Below, in pieces: positions 15,483-22,970 of a stretch of DNA of 23,002 bases. Both the position numbers and the translations under genes were made by a program. Below the pieces are notes generated by a model. It searched no databases. It worked only from the letters and a program-made list of their open reading frames with translations, and was not told the origin of the DNA. This stretch comes from an uncultured Dysosmobacter sp. GTDB lineage: Bacteria; Bacillota; Clostridia; Oscillospirales; Oscillospiraceae. Each line of letters starts with the position of its first letter. Within the stretch, counting starts at the first letter, position 1. Where the stretch lies: the NCBI GenBank assembly GCA_934597465.1, contig CAKTSC010000004.1, forward strand, positions 1 through 23,002, read 5' to 3'.

Positions 15483-17124
15483 GGAAACGGGCGGCGTGTT
15501 CGCCGCCGTCCGCGCCGCCGCGGCGGCGCACCCGATCCTCAGCGAGGGAACGCTTCTCTGCGCGGCGGCTTCGGTGCTGGCCTCGCTGCTGCCGCCGCTG
15601 CTGCTGGCAGGGATCATCGACGATCTCGCCGCCGGACTGCCGCTGGCCCTGGGTGCCATCCTGCTGTACTTCGGCAGCCTTGCCCTGGAGGGGTTGCTGT
15701 CCTCCGGCCAGGAGGCCCTGCTGGAGATGTTCGGCCAGCGGATGACCCGCGCCCTGCGCTCCGAGATGTCGGAAAAGCTCAGCCGCCTTCCGGCGGGGAC
15801 GCTGGCGGCCCAGGATCCCGGTGAGGTGGCGGCACGCTTCTCCGGGGATGTGGACACCGTGGAGACCCTCTTCACCTCCGGCGTCATCTCCATGGCGGCG
15901 GACGCCTGCCGCATCGTCTCCATCTTCGCGGTCATCGCCGGGAAGAACCCGGGCCTTGCCCTGCTGCTGCTTTTGGTGCTGCCCCTACTGGCCCTCTTCA
16001 CCCGGCATGTTCAGAAGCGGATGCTCACGGCCCAGCTGGAGAACCGCCGGGCCGTGGCCGCCATCTCCGGCCAGGTGCCGGAGGCCCTGCACAACATCCG
16101 CACCCTCCACGCCCTGGGACTGGAGGACTACATGGAGCGGCGCTACAACCGCCGCATCGGCGAGAGCTACGCCGCCGTGGAGCGGACGAACTTCTACGAC
16201 GCCGTCTATTCCCCGGTGGTGCTGGTGCTGAATGCCGCCGTGGTGGGGGCTGTCATGCTGCTCTCCGCCTCCGGAGATCAACGGATCCTGACGCTCTTCG
16301 GCATGTCCGTGGGCACCTCCGTGGCTGTCATCGACTACATCTCCCGGGTCTTCACCCCCTTCGAAAGTCTGGGCATGGAGATCCAGACCATCCAGTCCGC
16401 CATGGCGGGCGTACATCGCATTGACGCCTTCCTTTCCCAGCCGGAGCGGGAGCAGCCTCCGGAGCAGCCGGAGGAGACCGCTCCCCGGGGCGAGATCGCC
16501 CTTTCCCACGTGACCTTTGGCTATGGGGAGCGCACCGTGCTCTCCGACTTCTCCCTCACGGTGAGGGCCGGGGAGCAGGTGACCCTGGTGGGCCGGACGG
16601 GGGCGGGGAAGAGCACGGTCTTCCGATTGCTGCTGGGGCTCTACCGGCCGGAGAAGGGCTGCGTGAGTCTGGGCGGCGTGGACGCCTGGGCCATCCCAGA
16701 CCGGGAGCGGCGGCACTGGATCGGCTGCGTGGAGCAGCACTTCACCCGCGTTCCCGGCACGGTGCTGGATCAGATCACCCTGGGGGATCCCGGTATCCGC
16801 CGGAAGATGGCGGAGGAGGCCGCCCGTCTCGCCGGGCTGGACGGAGCCATCCGCGCCCTGCCGGACGGCTACGACAGCCCCTGCCGGGAGGGCATGTTCT
16901 CCCAGGGGGAGTGGCAGCTCCTCTCCATCGCCCGGGCCGTAGCGGGGGATCCCGCGGTGCTGCTGCTGGATGAGATCACCGCCAACCTGGACGCGGAGAC
17001 CGAAAGCCGGGTGCTGGCGGCTCTCCGCCGGGCGTCGGAGGGCCGCACCGTCCTCTCCATCTCCCACCGGACGGCGGAGACCCTGGGCGGCCGCACCGTG
17101 GAGCTTCACCCCCTGGAGGGCTGA
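15472..17124 (+). CDS. Heterodimeric ABC exporter, catalytically competent subunit
   Basis: A 550-residue half-transporter, the partner of the preceding gene. Membrane domain about 15-315, ATPase about 335-550. Motifs: Walker A GRTGAGKST (374-382), an altered signature FSQGE (476-480), Walker B VLLLDEITANLD with catalytic Glu501, and H-loop ISHRT. The altered signature would face the Asp501 site of the partner, and the intact Walker A/B/Glu would face its LSGGQ, giving one working and one degenerate ATP site. The start is ATG 15472 with GGGAGG eight bases before it; an upstream in-frame start at 15445 lies deep in the previous gene and lacks this site. Confidence 0.9.
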   Translation: MKRKETGGVFAAVRAAAAAHPILSEGTLLCAAASVLASLLPPLLLAGIIDDLAAGLPLALGAILLYFGSLALEGLLSSGQEALLEMFGQRMTRALRSEMSEKLSRLPAGTLAAQDPGEVAARFSGDVDTVETLFTSGVISMAADACRIVSIFAVIAGKNPGLALLLLLVLPLLALFTRHVQKRMLTAQLENRRAVAAISGQVPEALHNIRTLHALGLEDYMERRYNRRIGESYAAVERTNFYDAVYSPVVLVLNAAVVGAVMLLSASGDQRILTLFGMSVGTSVAVIDYISRVFTPFESLGMEIQTIQSAMAGVHRIDAFLSQPEREQPPEQPEETAPRGEIALSHVTFGYGERTVLSDFSLTVRAGEQVTLVGRTGAGKSTVFRLLLGLYRPEKGCVSLGGVDAWAIPDRERRHWIGCVEQHFTRVPGTVLDQITLGDPGIRRKMAEEAARLAGLDGAIRALPDGYDSPCREGMFSQGEWQLLSIARAVAGDPAVLLLDEITANLDAETESRVLAALRRASEGRTVLSISHRTAETLGGRTVELHPLEG

Positions 17125-17150
17125 GGAAGCCCCCATCCTCATACCAGCGC

Positions 17151-17183
17151 ACCCGGACGGGAGAGAACTCCCGTCCGGGTTTT
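17151..17183 (+). terminator. Intrinsic terminator of the MarR-ABC operon
   Basis: A 13-bp perfect stem, left arm 17151-17163 and right arm 17168-17180, with a 4-base AGAA loop and TTTT at 17180-17183. It starts 26 bases after the second ABC stop. Confidence 0.92.
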
Positions 17184-17194
17184 CATGTTCCCTC

Positions 17195-17223
17195 TTGACA
17201 AACGGGTTTACATCATGTAGACT
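17195..17223 (+). promoter_or_regulatory. Promoter of the BlaI-M56 operon
   Basis: Perfect TTGACA (17195-17200), 17-base spacer, and TAGACT (17218-17223) as -10, four of six bases matching. The -10 is embedded in the operator dyads. Confidence 0.78.
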
Positions 17224-17256
17224 TAAGCTACAATGAAGGTCTACGCGCGATAGACC
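17209..17256 (+). promoter_or_regulatory. BlaI/MecI-type operator region with two dyads
   Basis: Dyad 1, TACATCATGTA (17209-17219), resembles the TACA...TGTA half-sites of BlaI/MecI operators and overlaps the -10 box. Dyad 2, GGTCTA (17238-17243) / TAGACC (17251-17256) with a 7-base centre, lies in the leader. The shared GTAGAC/GTCTAC element recurs at 17217-17222 and 17239-17244. Two sites near the start fit autorepression. Confidence 0.68.
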
Positions 17257-17270
17257 AGAAGGAGGACAGC

Positions 17271-17639
17271 ATGGCAGATATGCGACTGGGGCCGGTGGAG
17301 AGCCGCTTTGCCGACCTCATCTGGAACGGTGAGCCCATCACCTCCACCGAGCTGGTGCGCCTGGCGGAACGGGAGCTGGAGTGGAAGAAATCCACCACCT
17401 ATACGGTTTTGAAGCGCCTGTGCGAGAAGGGCATCTTTCAGAACGAGGGGGGCGTCGTCACCTCCCGCCTGAGCCGGGAGGAGTTCGCCGCCCGGCAGAG
17501 CGAGCAGTTTGTGGAGGAGACCTTCTCCGGTTCCCTCCCGGCCTTCCTGACGGCTTTCACCCGCCGGAAAAAGCTGACGGAGGAGGAGATCGCCCAGCTG
17601 CAGCAGCTCATCGAGTGGAACAGGAGGGCCGGGGAATGA
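17271..17639 (+). CDS. BlaI/MecI/CopY family transcriptional repressor
   Basis: A 122-residue winged-helix repressor, normal length for the family. The DNA-binding part covers about 5-72 with the hallmark KKSTTYTVLKRLCEKG (39-54), followed by the C-terminal dimerisation helices ending LQQLIEWNRRAGE. Start: AAGGAGG about six bases before the ATG. Its last codons overlap the M56 gene start (ATGA), the usual blaI-blaR1 order. In known systems the sensor's protease activity leads to cleavage of this repressor. Here no beta-lactamase or penicillin-binding-protein gene is present, so the target may be only this operon or something elsewhere. Confidence 0.92.
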   Translation: MADMRLGPVESRFADLIWNGEPITSTELVRLAERELEWKKSTTYTVLKRLCEKGIFQNEGGVVTSRLSREEFAARQSEQFVEETFSGSLPAFLTAFTRRKKLTEEEIAQLQQLIEWNRRAGE

Positions 17640-20600
17640 ACGCTTTCCTGACGGAGACCCTGTTCCCCAACGTGCTCAACATGAGCCTGACGGCCAGCGC
17701 CGTGATCCTGGTGGTGCTGCTGGCCCGCTTCCTGCTGCGCCGGGCGCCGAAGGTCTTCTCCTACGCCCTCTGGGCGGTGGTGCTGTTCCGGCTCCTTTGT
17801 CCGGTGAGCCTGACGGCGGGGATCTCCCTCTTCGGCGCGGTGGATGCTCCCGTCCGGGAGGCCACGCCCCGCACCAGCACCGTGGAGTACCTGCCTGCCC
17901 TCCGGGAGAGCCTGCCCGCCGGGCCGGGGACGGGGGAAACGCCGGAAGCCCCCGTTTCCCCCGTGACGCCGGTGACGCCAGCGGATCCCGCGACGGAGCC
18001 GGCGGTGCCTGCCGCCTGGCCCTCCCAGAATGGGACGGCCCCTGCCGCCCAGCCCGCCGCCCGCGCCCTCTCCCTTGCGGAGATCGCCGCCTGGGTGTGG
18101 CTCGCGGGCGTCGCCGGGATGCTGGGCTACAGCCTGCTCTCCCTCTGCCGCCTGCGGCGGCGCATCGTGGGGGCGGTGCGGCTCCGGGACAACATCTACC
18201 TGGCTGACCGCATCGACTCCCCCTTCGTCATGGGCGTCCTGAGGCCGAAGATCTACCTGCCCTCCACTCTTCCGGAGGGGGAGCGGGGCTACATCATCCT
18301 GCACGAGCAGTGCCACATCCGGCGCTTTGACCCGGCGGTGAAGCTCCTGAGCTTCGCGGCCCTCTGCCTCCACTGGTTCAACCCCCTGGCCTGGCTCAGC
18401 TTCCTCCTCTCCGGCAAGGACATGGAGATGCGCTGCGACGAGGCGGTGATCCGCCGGCTGGGGGACGGCGTCCGGGCGGACTACTCGGCGTCCCTCCTGA
18501 GCCTTGCCACCGGGCGGCGCATCCTGGCGGGTGCGCCCCTGGCCTTCGGTGAGGGCGACCCCAAGGGCCGCATTGAAAACCTGCTGCGTTTCCGCAGGCC
18601 CAAGACCTGGGCGCTGTTGCTGGCAGGCCTTCTCTGCGCGGCGCTCATCGCCGCCTGCGGCGTGAATCCCCGCGGCGCCGCCGACCCCTTCGGGAAGGAC
18701 TACGGCCTGGGGGAAATGCTTTACTCCGACCCGGATTTGAGCACGGAGTGGGACGACCTTCCTAGTGTCCGGGTGGGGGAGGACGGCACCGTGACCCTTT
18801 GCCGGGACAACGGCAGCTTCGATTACACCGGTCAGGCGGAGGAGAAGCTGCGTCAGAGCAGCTTTGACGCCCGCTTCCGCTCTGGGAGCGGGAGCGAATG
18901 GTCGGACGGCATGAGCTCCGCCAAGCTCCGCCGGGGCTGCGTCTCAGCCTGGAGCTATGCGGCGGAGGATGCGAAGGACGGCCAGCCCAATCTTCTCTGG
19001 CTTCTGGCGGGAAAGAACGGGGAGCTGTATCTGGCCCTGGGCTATCAGGAGGAGGCATCCGGAACGGACTTCTTTGCCTGGGTCTTCCGCCTGACGGAGG
19101 ATCAGAGCGACAGCTATGCCAGCATGGAGGAATACGCCCTTACCCGGATCAACGAAGCCAAGACGGGAGAGATTACCTATGATGTTTATGACGAAAGCGG
19201 GGCACAGGGAGCCAATGCGGCGTACCACTCCGTAACGGACACCCTGAAGGACGTCCGGGTGGAATCCCTGACCCTGCGGGGGAGCCTTGCGGGCCGGGAT
19301 CCGGCGGGGGCCTTGGAGGTCTGGACGCTGGCGTTAGAGTATCTGCCCACCAATGCGGCCCAGAACCGTATCGTTATCGCCGGAGGACAGTCCCTGACGG
19401 AGGACGGCTGGTACCGCGATGAGAGCAGCGAGCTTCTGATCGCACGGCATCGGGAGTCCGATGGCCGCTATGAGCTCCTCTGGCGGGAGAGCGGAACGGA
19501 TCCCTACCTGGAGTTCCTGGGGAACTACGCAAGCCCCGAGGAGGCTCTGGGGGACTGGTACATTATGGCCAACGCCCTGCCGGAGCCCCTGCTTCTGGAG
19601 GACTGGGGCACAAAGCTGGGCCTGGGCCAGGGGGATTTCCCGGTGCGCCGCTACGACGATGCCTTCAGCGAGGACGGCTTCTACTGCTACATCCCCGAGA
19701 GCGGCTGGGTCAAAACCAGTACGGAAGCGGATCTTGGCAGCCACGGCCATTGGGAGTGGAGCTCCGCCTACGGCTCCGGCGCCGTTTTCACCATTGACCG
19801 CTTCACGGGCCCGGTGAAGGATCAGTTCACCGTGGCGGCGGAGCAGGGCTTTTTTACCACCCTGGGCACCGGCGCCGTCTGGCAGCGGGAGGGGGACGGC
19901 CTGCGGGAGCGCTACTACTTCTATCCCGCTAAGGACGAGAGCTGCAGCTGGCGGATCTGGATCCGCTGGCCGGACAGCCTGGAGCGCAGCGGGGACCCCA
20001 ACGTCACCATTGAGCCTCAGGTAATGGAGCGGATGGCGGAGAGTTTCCGTCTGGCGGGGGAGGCCCCGGATCAGGCCAGCCAGAGCGTTCAGGCCGCGGA
20101 GACGGCGGATCTTCCGGCTTTCCTGACAGATTTCGTCCGCCGGAACAGGGCTGGCAGTCTCCGCGTCACCGGCGTCAGCTATGAGCAGGGGGATGCCTAC
20201 CTCCGGCAGCTGAAGAGCGCGGGCTATCAGGGGATCCTCCCGGAGAGCATCCAGCAGGGCTATACCTTCTGCGTGGGGAACGAGCGGTTCCGGCTGGACG
20301 GCCGCTACGAGGGGAGCACCCTCTACCTGGATGTGACGCCCCTGGGCGAAAACCGCCGGGCCATGACGGACGGGGAGCTGACCCAGCTCAATGAGTGGCT
20401 GAGCAGTACCCGGGAGGAAGCGAACAACGTCGTTTACGCAGCGCCCGTTAACGGTTTCTTCCTTTCCTCCTATCAGAATGTCCGGGATCTGGACTTTGTG
20501 GACTTCCTCGCTTATTTCCCGGGAGAGGCGGGGGAGATCACGGAAGCGGAATTCCGGGCCCTGACGGCTCTGGATAACTGGCCCTTCGACAAGGCAACTC

Positions 20601-21319
20601 TGGCAGAGATGCCGGTCCCCATCCACCGCATCCCGGCGAAGACGGTGAACGAAACGCTGACGGAGTACGCCGGCATCACCACTGCCGACCTCTGGGACCG
20701 GAGCGGCGTCTGCTACCTGCCGGAGACCGATGCCTACTATAACTTCACCTCGGACTTTGGCCCCGGTTACTTCCAGGCGGACTATGGTGAGACCACCGGC
20801 GACAGCGCCTGGCTCTGGTACGGCAGCGACTGCCTGACCTTGGGCCGGGAGACGGACGGCTGGAAGATCCGTTCCTACCAGGGACCCTGGGAGGCCATGC
20901 CCTACACCAAGACCATCTCCTACTACCTGGAGGGCCAGGAGCAGAGCGAGACCTTCACCCGCTGCCGGGGGAACGGCTGGTATCTCTACCTGCCCCAGGG
21001 CTGGGAGAAGGACGCCGATGCCGACCTCTGGCGCTACGCCGCCAACCGGGACATCAGTCTGGAGGTTCGGGCGGTCAGCGCGTCCGACCTGGCGGAGGCC
21101 CAGGCGAAGATCCGGGACGCCGAGACCATCCCGCTGGTGGAGAGCAAGCAGGGAGACCTGCTGGGGGACGATGGCAAGATGGTTCTCCAGGTCAGCTTCC
21201 ATGAGGGGGGATATGGCACCTTTGCGGTTCTCTGCCGCTATCCCTTGGAGGCCGCCGAGGGCGGCGGTGTCCGGCTCCAGGTTATCGCAGATACCTTCCG
21301 GGCCAAGGGAGCCAGCTGA
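17636..21319 (+). CDS. Very large M56-family (BlaR1-like) membrane metalloprotease/sensor
   Basis: A 1227-residue protein, well over twice the usual size for this family. The first ~340 residues form the M56 part: membrane segments near 16-34, 40-66, 148-170 and 235-257, a Pro/Ala-rich loop (about 72-145), the zinc motif HEQCH (His223, Glu224, His227), and KDMEMRCDEAV with Glu264, a likely third ligand. A last hydrophobic segment (about 324-340) ends IAAC at Cys341, which fits a lipobox. About 885 residues of extracytoplasmic sequence follow. Two distantly similar units cover about 676-806 and 1105-1227 (GFYCYIP and GWYLYLP starts, SFR and TFR ends). No penicillin-binding SxxK/SxN/KTG set was recognised. 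Start: ATGA overlap with the BlaI gene, AGGAGGG about eight bases upstream. It should release BlaI repression on sensing an unknown outside signal. Confidence 0.88.
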   Translation: MNAFLTETLFPNVLNMSLTASAVILVVLLARFLLRRAPKVFSYALWAVVLFRLLCPVSLTAGISLFGAVDAPVREATPRTSTVEYLPALRESLPAGPGTGETPEAPVSPVTPVTPADPATEPAVPAAWPSQNGTAPAAQPAARALSLAEIAAWVWLAGVAGMLGYSLLSLCRLRRRIVGAVRLRDNIYLADRIDSPFVMGVLRPKIYLPSTLPEGERGYIILHEQCHIRRFDPAVKLLSFAALCLHWFNPLAWLSFLLSGKDMEMRCDEAVIRRLGDGVRADYSASLLSLATGRRILAGAPLAFGEGDPKGRIENLLRFRRPKTWALLLAGLLCAALIAACGVNPRGAADPFGKDYGLGEMLYSDPDLSTEWDDLPSVRVGEDGTVTLCRDNGSFDYTGQAEEKLRQSSFDARFRSGSGSEWSDGMSSAKLRRGCVSAWSYAAEDAKDGQPNLLWLLAGKNGELYLALGYQEEASGTDFFAWVFRLTEDQSDSYASMEEYALTRINEAKTGEITYDVYDESGAQGANAAYHSVTDTLKDVRVESLTLRGSLAGRDPAGALEVWTLALEYLPTNAAQNRIVIAGGQSLTEDGWYRDESSELLIARHRESDGRYELLWRESGTDPYLEFLGNYASPEEALGDWYIMANALPEPLLLEDWGTKLGLGQGDFPVRRYDDAFSEDGFYCYIPESGWVKTSTEADLGSHGHWEWSSAYGSGAVFTIDRFTGPVKDQFTVAAEQGFFTTLGTGAVWQREGDGLRERYYFYPAKDESCSWRIWIRWPDSLERSGDPNVTIEPQVMERMAESFRLAGEAPDQASQSVQAAETADLPAFLTDFVRRNRAGSLRVTGVSYEQGDAYLRQLKSAGYQGILPESIQQGYTFCVGNERFRLDGRYEGSTLYLDVTPLGENRRAMTDGELTQLNEWLSSTREEANNVVYAAPVNGFFLSSYQNVRDLDFVDFLAYFPGEAGEITEAEFRALTALDNWPFDKATLAEMPVPIHRIPAKTVNETLTEYAGITTADLWDRSGVCYLPETDAYYNFTSDFGPGYFQADYGETTGDSAWLWYGSDCLTLGRETDGWKIRSYQGPWEAMPYTKTISYYLEGQEQSETFTRCRGNGWYLYLPQGWEKDADADLWRYAANRDISLEVRAVSASDLAEAQAKIRDAETIPLVESKQGDLLGDDGKMVLQVSFHEGGYGTFAVLCRYPLEAAEGGGVRLQVIADTFRAKGAS

Positions 21320-21323
21320 AAGG

Positions 21324-21360
21324 AGCGCCCGCCGCTGCATAGCGGCGGGCGCTTTTCTTC
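21324..21360 (+). terminator. Intrinsic terminator of the BlaI-M56 operon
   Basis: A 13-bp perfect stem (21324-21336 / 21341-21353) with a GCAT loop, followed by TTTTCTTC. It starts 5 bases after the M56 stop. Confidence 0.93.
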
Positions 21361-21405
21361 TTTCCTTCCGGGGCGGGATATGGTAAACTGGGGAAGAAAC
21401 GAAAT

Positions 21406-21417
21406 ATTTCCGGAAAT
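21406..21417. promoter_or_regulatory. Perfect palindrome upstream of the MerR-RDD gene
   Basis: ATTTCCGGAAAT is a perfect 12-bp palindrome and partly overlaps another, GAAATATTTC (21401-21410). The stretch is A/T-rich relative to its surroundings. It may be an operator; no regulator can be assigned. Confidence 0.4.
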
Positions 21418-21427
21418 TCTCCGAAAA

Positions 21428-21470
21428 GACTTGACTATCAAGTCCCTTTACCCTGTAAGCTGGCGGTAAA
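21428..21470 (+). promoter_or_regulatory. Promoter/operator region of the MerR-RDD gene
   Basis: TTGACT (21431-21436) followed after 19 bases by TAAGCT (21456-21461). The long spacer is typical of MerR-controlled promoters. TGTAAG (21454-21459) at 17 bases is the alternative -10. Two inverted repeats occur here: GACTTGA-CTA-TCAAGTC (21428-21444) over the -35, and TTTACC (21447-21452) / GGTAAA (21465-21470) around the -10. One of them is probably bound by the MerR domain encoded just downstream. Confidence 0.58.
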
Positions 21471-21495
21471 ACCCAAGGAAAGGCGGGCATTTGCC

Positions 21496-22959
21496 ATGAC
21501 CATCAAAGAGATCGAGATGTTGAGCGGCATGAGCCGGGCCAATATCCGGTACTATGAGGCTGAGGGCTTCCTCTCCCCGGAGCGCCGGGAGAACGGCTAC
21601 CGGGATTACTCGCAGGGGGACTTGGAGACCCTGAAGCGCATCCGGCTGCTGCGGCTGCTGGGGCTGTCCCTGGCGGACATCCGGGCGGCCAAGGACGGCT
21701 CCCTCCCCCTAGAGGAGCTGATGGCCCAGCGTCTCTCCGGCATCGCCGAAGAGCGGACGGCCCTCAGCCAGTCTGAGGCCGTCTGCCGGGAGCTGCGGGA
21801 GGCCCGGGTCAGCTATGCCCAGCTGGACGCCCAGCGCTACCTGGATGAGCTCTCCCGCCGTCCCGGCGGGGCCCCCGCCCTCCCCCGGGAGGACGCCCAG
21901 CCCCGGGTAACGGCCCCCATCCGCCGCTTCCTGGCTCGGGGCATCGACTTCATGGCTTACGTCTTCCTCTCCGGCATCCTGCTGTCGGCGGTCTTCCAGG
22001 TGAACATCAGTCGGGAGAGCGGCGGGGCCGGGGTGCTGGCGGGGGTCATGTCGCTGCTGATGATGCTCTTCCTGGAGCCGCTGCTGCTGCGCCTTTTCGG
22101 CACCACCCTGGGGATGTTCGTCCTGGGCCTTTCCGTCACCGACCGGGAGGAGGGGCGGCTCTCCTACCGGGCGGGACTGCTTCGGGTATGGAACATCTTT
22201 CTCTACGGTCTGGGTCTGGGCATCCCCTTCGTCCGCCTCTACCGCCTCTGGAAGAGCTACAAGTCCTGCGACGGGGGAGAGGAGCTTCCCTGGGAGTGGG
22301 ACAGCGTGATGCGCCTCCGGGAGGATCGCTTCTGGCTGCGGGTTGGGAGCTTCGCCACCGCTTGCCTGCTGCTCACCAACGGACTCTCCCTGAGCCTGGC
22401 CCTGGCCCAGCGGCCGCCCCACCGGGGTGAGATCACCATGGCGGAGTTCTGCGAGAACTACAACCGCCTGGCAGTCTACTACGATCCCGAAACGGCGACC
22501 CTCCTGAACCCGGACGGAAGCTGGAGGGAGCCGGAGGGCACGGTGGTGATCTCCGCGGTCGGCAAGGGCCTCTCCCGGCCGGAGCTCCGCTTCACGGAGG
22601 ATGACAGCGGCAGGATGACCGGCCTTACCATCTCCTTCCGGGAGGAGGAAGACATCTTCTTCCTGGTTCCCACGACCATCCGCACGGTCGCAACGCTGGC
22701 CTTCGTTCAGGCGCAGCCCGGGGTGAGCCTTTTCGACACGGACGAGGTGAACCGCATCCTGGACAAGATCAACGGGAACCGGGATGGCCGCCCGGATCCC
22801 CTGGAGAGCAGCTTCACGGACAGCGCCAACGGCGTGGATATCCGGTGCCGGAGCAGCTGCAAGGGCTACTATGACAGCACCGGCAGCGGTTATATGATCC
22901 CAGGGCAGGATCAGGAGCGCCTTTTCACCATGGACTACACCATGACCCTGGCGGACTGA
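21496..22959 (+). CDS. MerR DNA-binding domain fused to an RDD membrane domain and outer tail
   Basis: A 487-residue fusion. Residues 1-70 are a MerR winged helix (MTIKEIEMLSGMSRANIRYYE, then GYRDYSQGDLETLKRIRLLR). A helical, probably dimerising stretch follows to about 118. An RDD-type membrane domain starts at about 140 (PIRRFLARGIDFMAY), with segments near 152-168, 178-198 and 228-246 and the characteristic GTTLGMFVLGLSV at 202-214. A further hydrophobic segment at about 281-304 leads to about 180 residues outside the cell with no family I recognise. The DNA-binding part stays in the cytoplasm, so this looks like a one-component membrane regulator. Start: ATG 21496; the ribosome-binding site is poor (AAGGAAAGG about 11 bases away). 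It follows the BlaI-M56 terminator and has its own promoter. Confidence 0.85.
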   Translation: MTIKEIEMLSGMSRANIRYYEAEGFLSPERRENGYRDYSQGDLETLKRIRLLRLLGLSLADIRAAKDGSLPLEELMAQRLSGIAEERTALSQSEAVCRELREARVSYAQLDAQRYLDELSRRPGGAPALPREDAQPRVTAPIRRFLARGIDFMAYVFLSGILLSAVFQVNISRESGGAGVLAGVMSLLMMLFLEPLLLRLFGTTLGMFVLGLSVTDREEGRLSYRAGLLRVWNIFLYGLGLGIPFVRLYRLWKSYKSCDGGEELPWEWDSVMRLREDRFWLRVGSFATACLLLTNGLSLSLALAQRPPHRGEITMAEFCENYNRLAVYYDPETATLLNPDGSWREPEGTVVISAVGKGLSRPELRFTEDDSGRMTGLTISFREEEDIFFLVPTTIRTVATLAFVQAQPGVSLFDTDEVNRILDKINGNRDGRPDPLESSFTDSANGVDIRCRSSCKGYYDSTGSGYMIPGQDQERLFTMDYTMTLAD

Positions 22960-22970
22960 GTCATTTTACC

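Noticed and set aside
13851..16001. 716-residue open frame opposite the ABC exporter genes
   Set aside because: It spans two plus-strand genes with complete ATPase motifs and shows no recognisable domain.
17271..21319. Beta-lactam resistance locus
   Set aside because: The BlaI-M56 pair is present but no beta-lactamase or PBP2a gene is, and the sensor's outer part lacks recognised penicillin-binding motifs.
19334..21490. 718-residue open frame opposite the M56 gene
   Set aside because: Compositional shadow; it crosses the plus-strand terminator and the upstream region of the MerR gene and has no family features.
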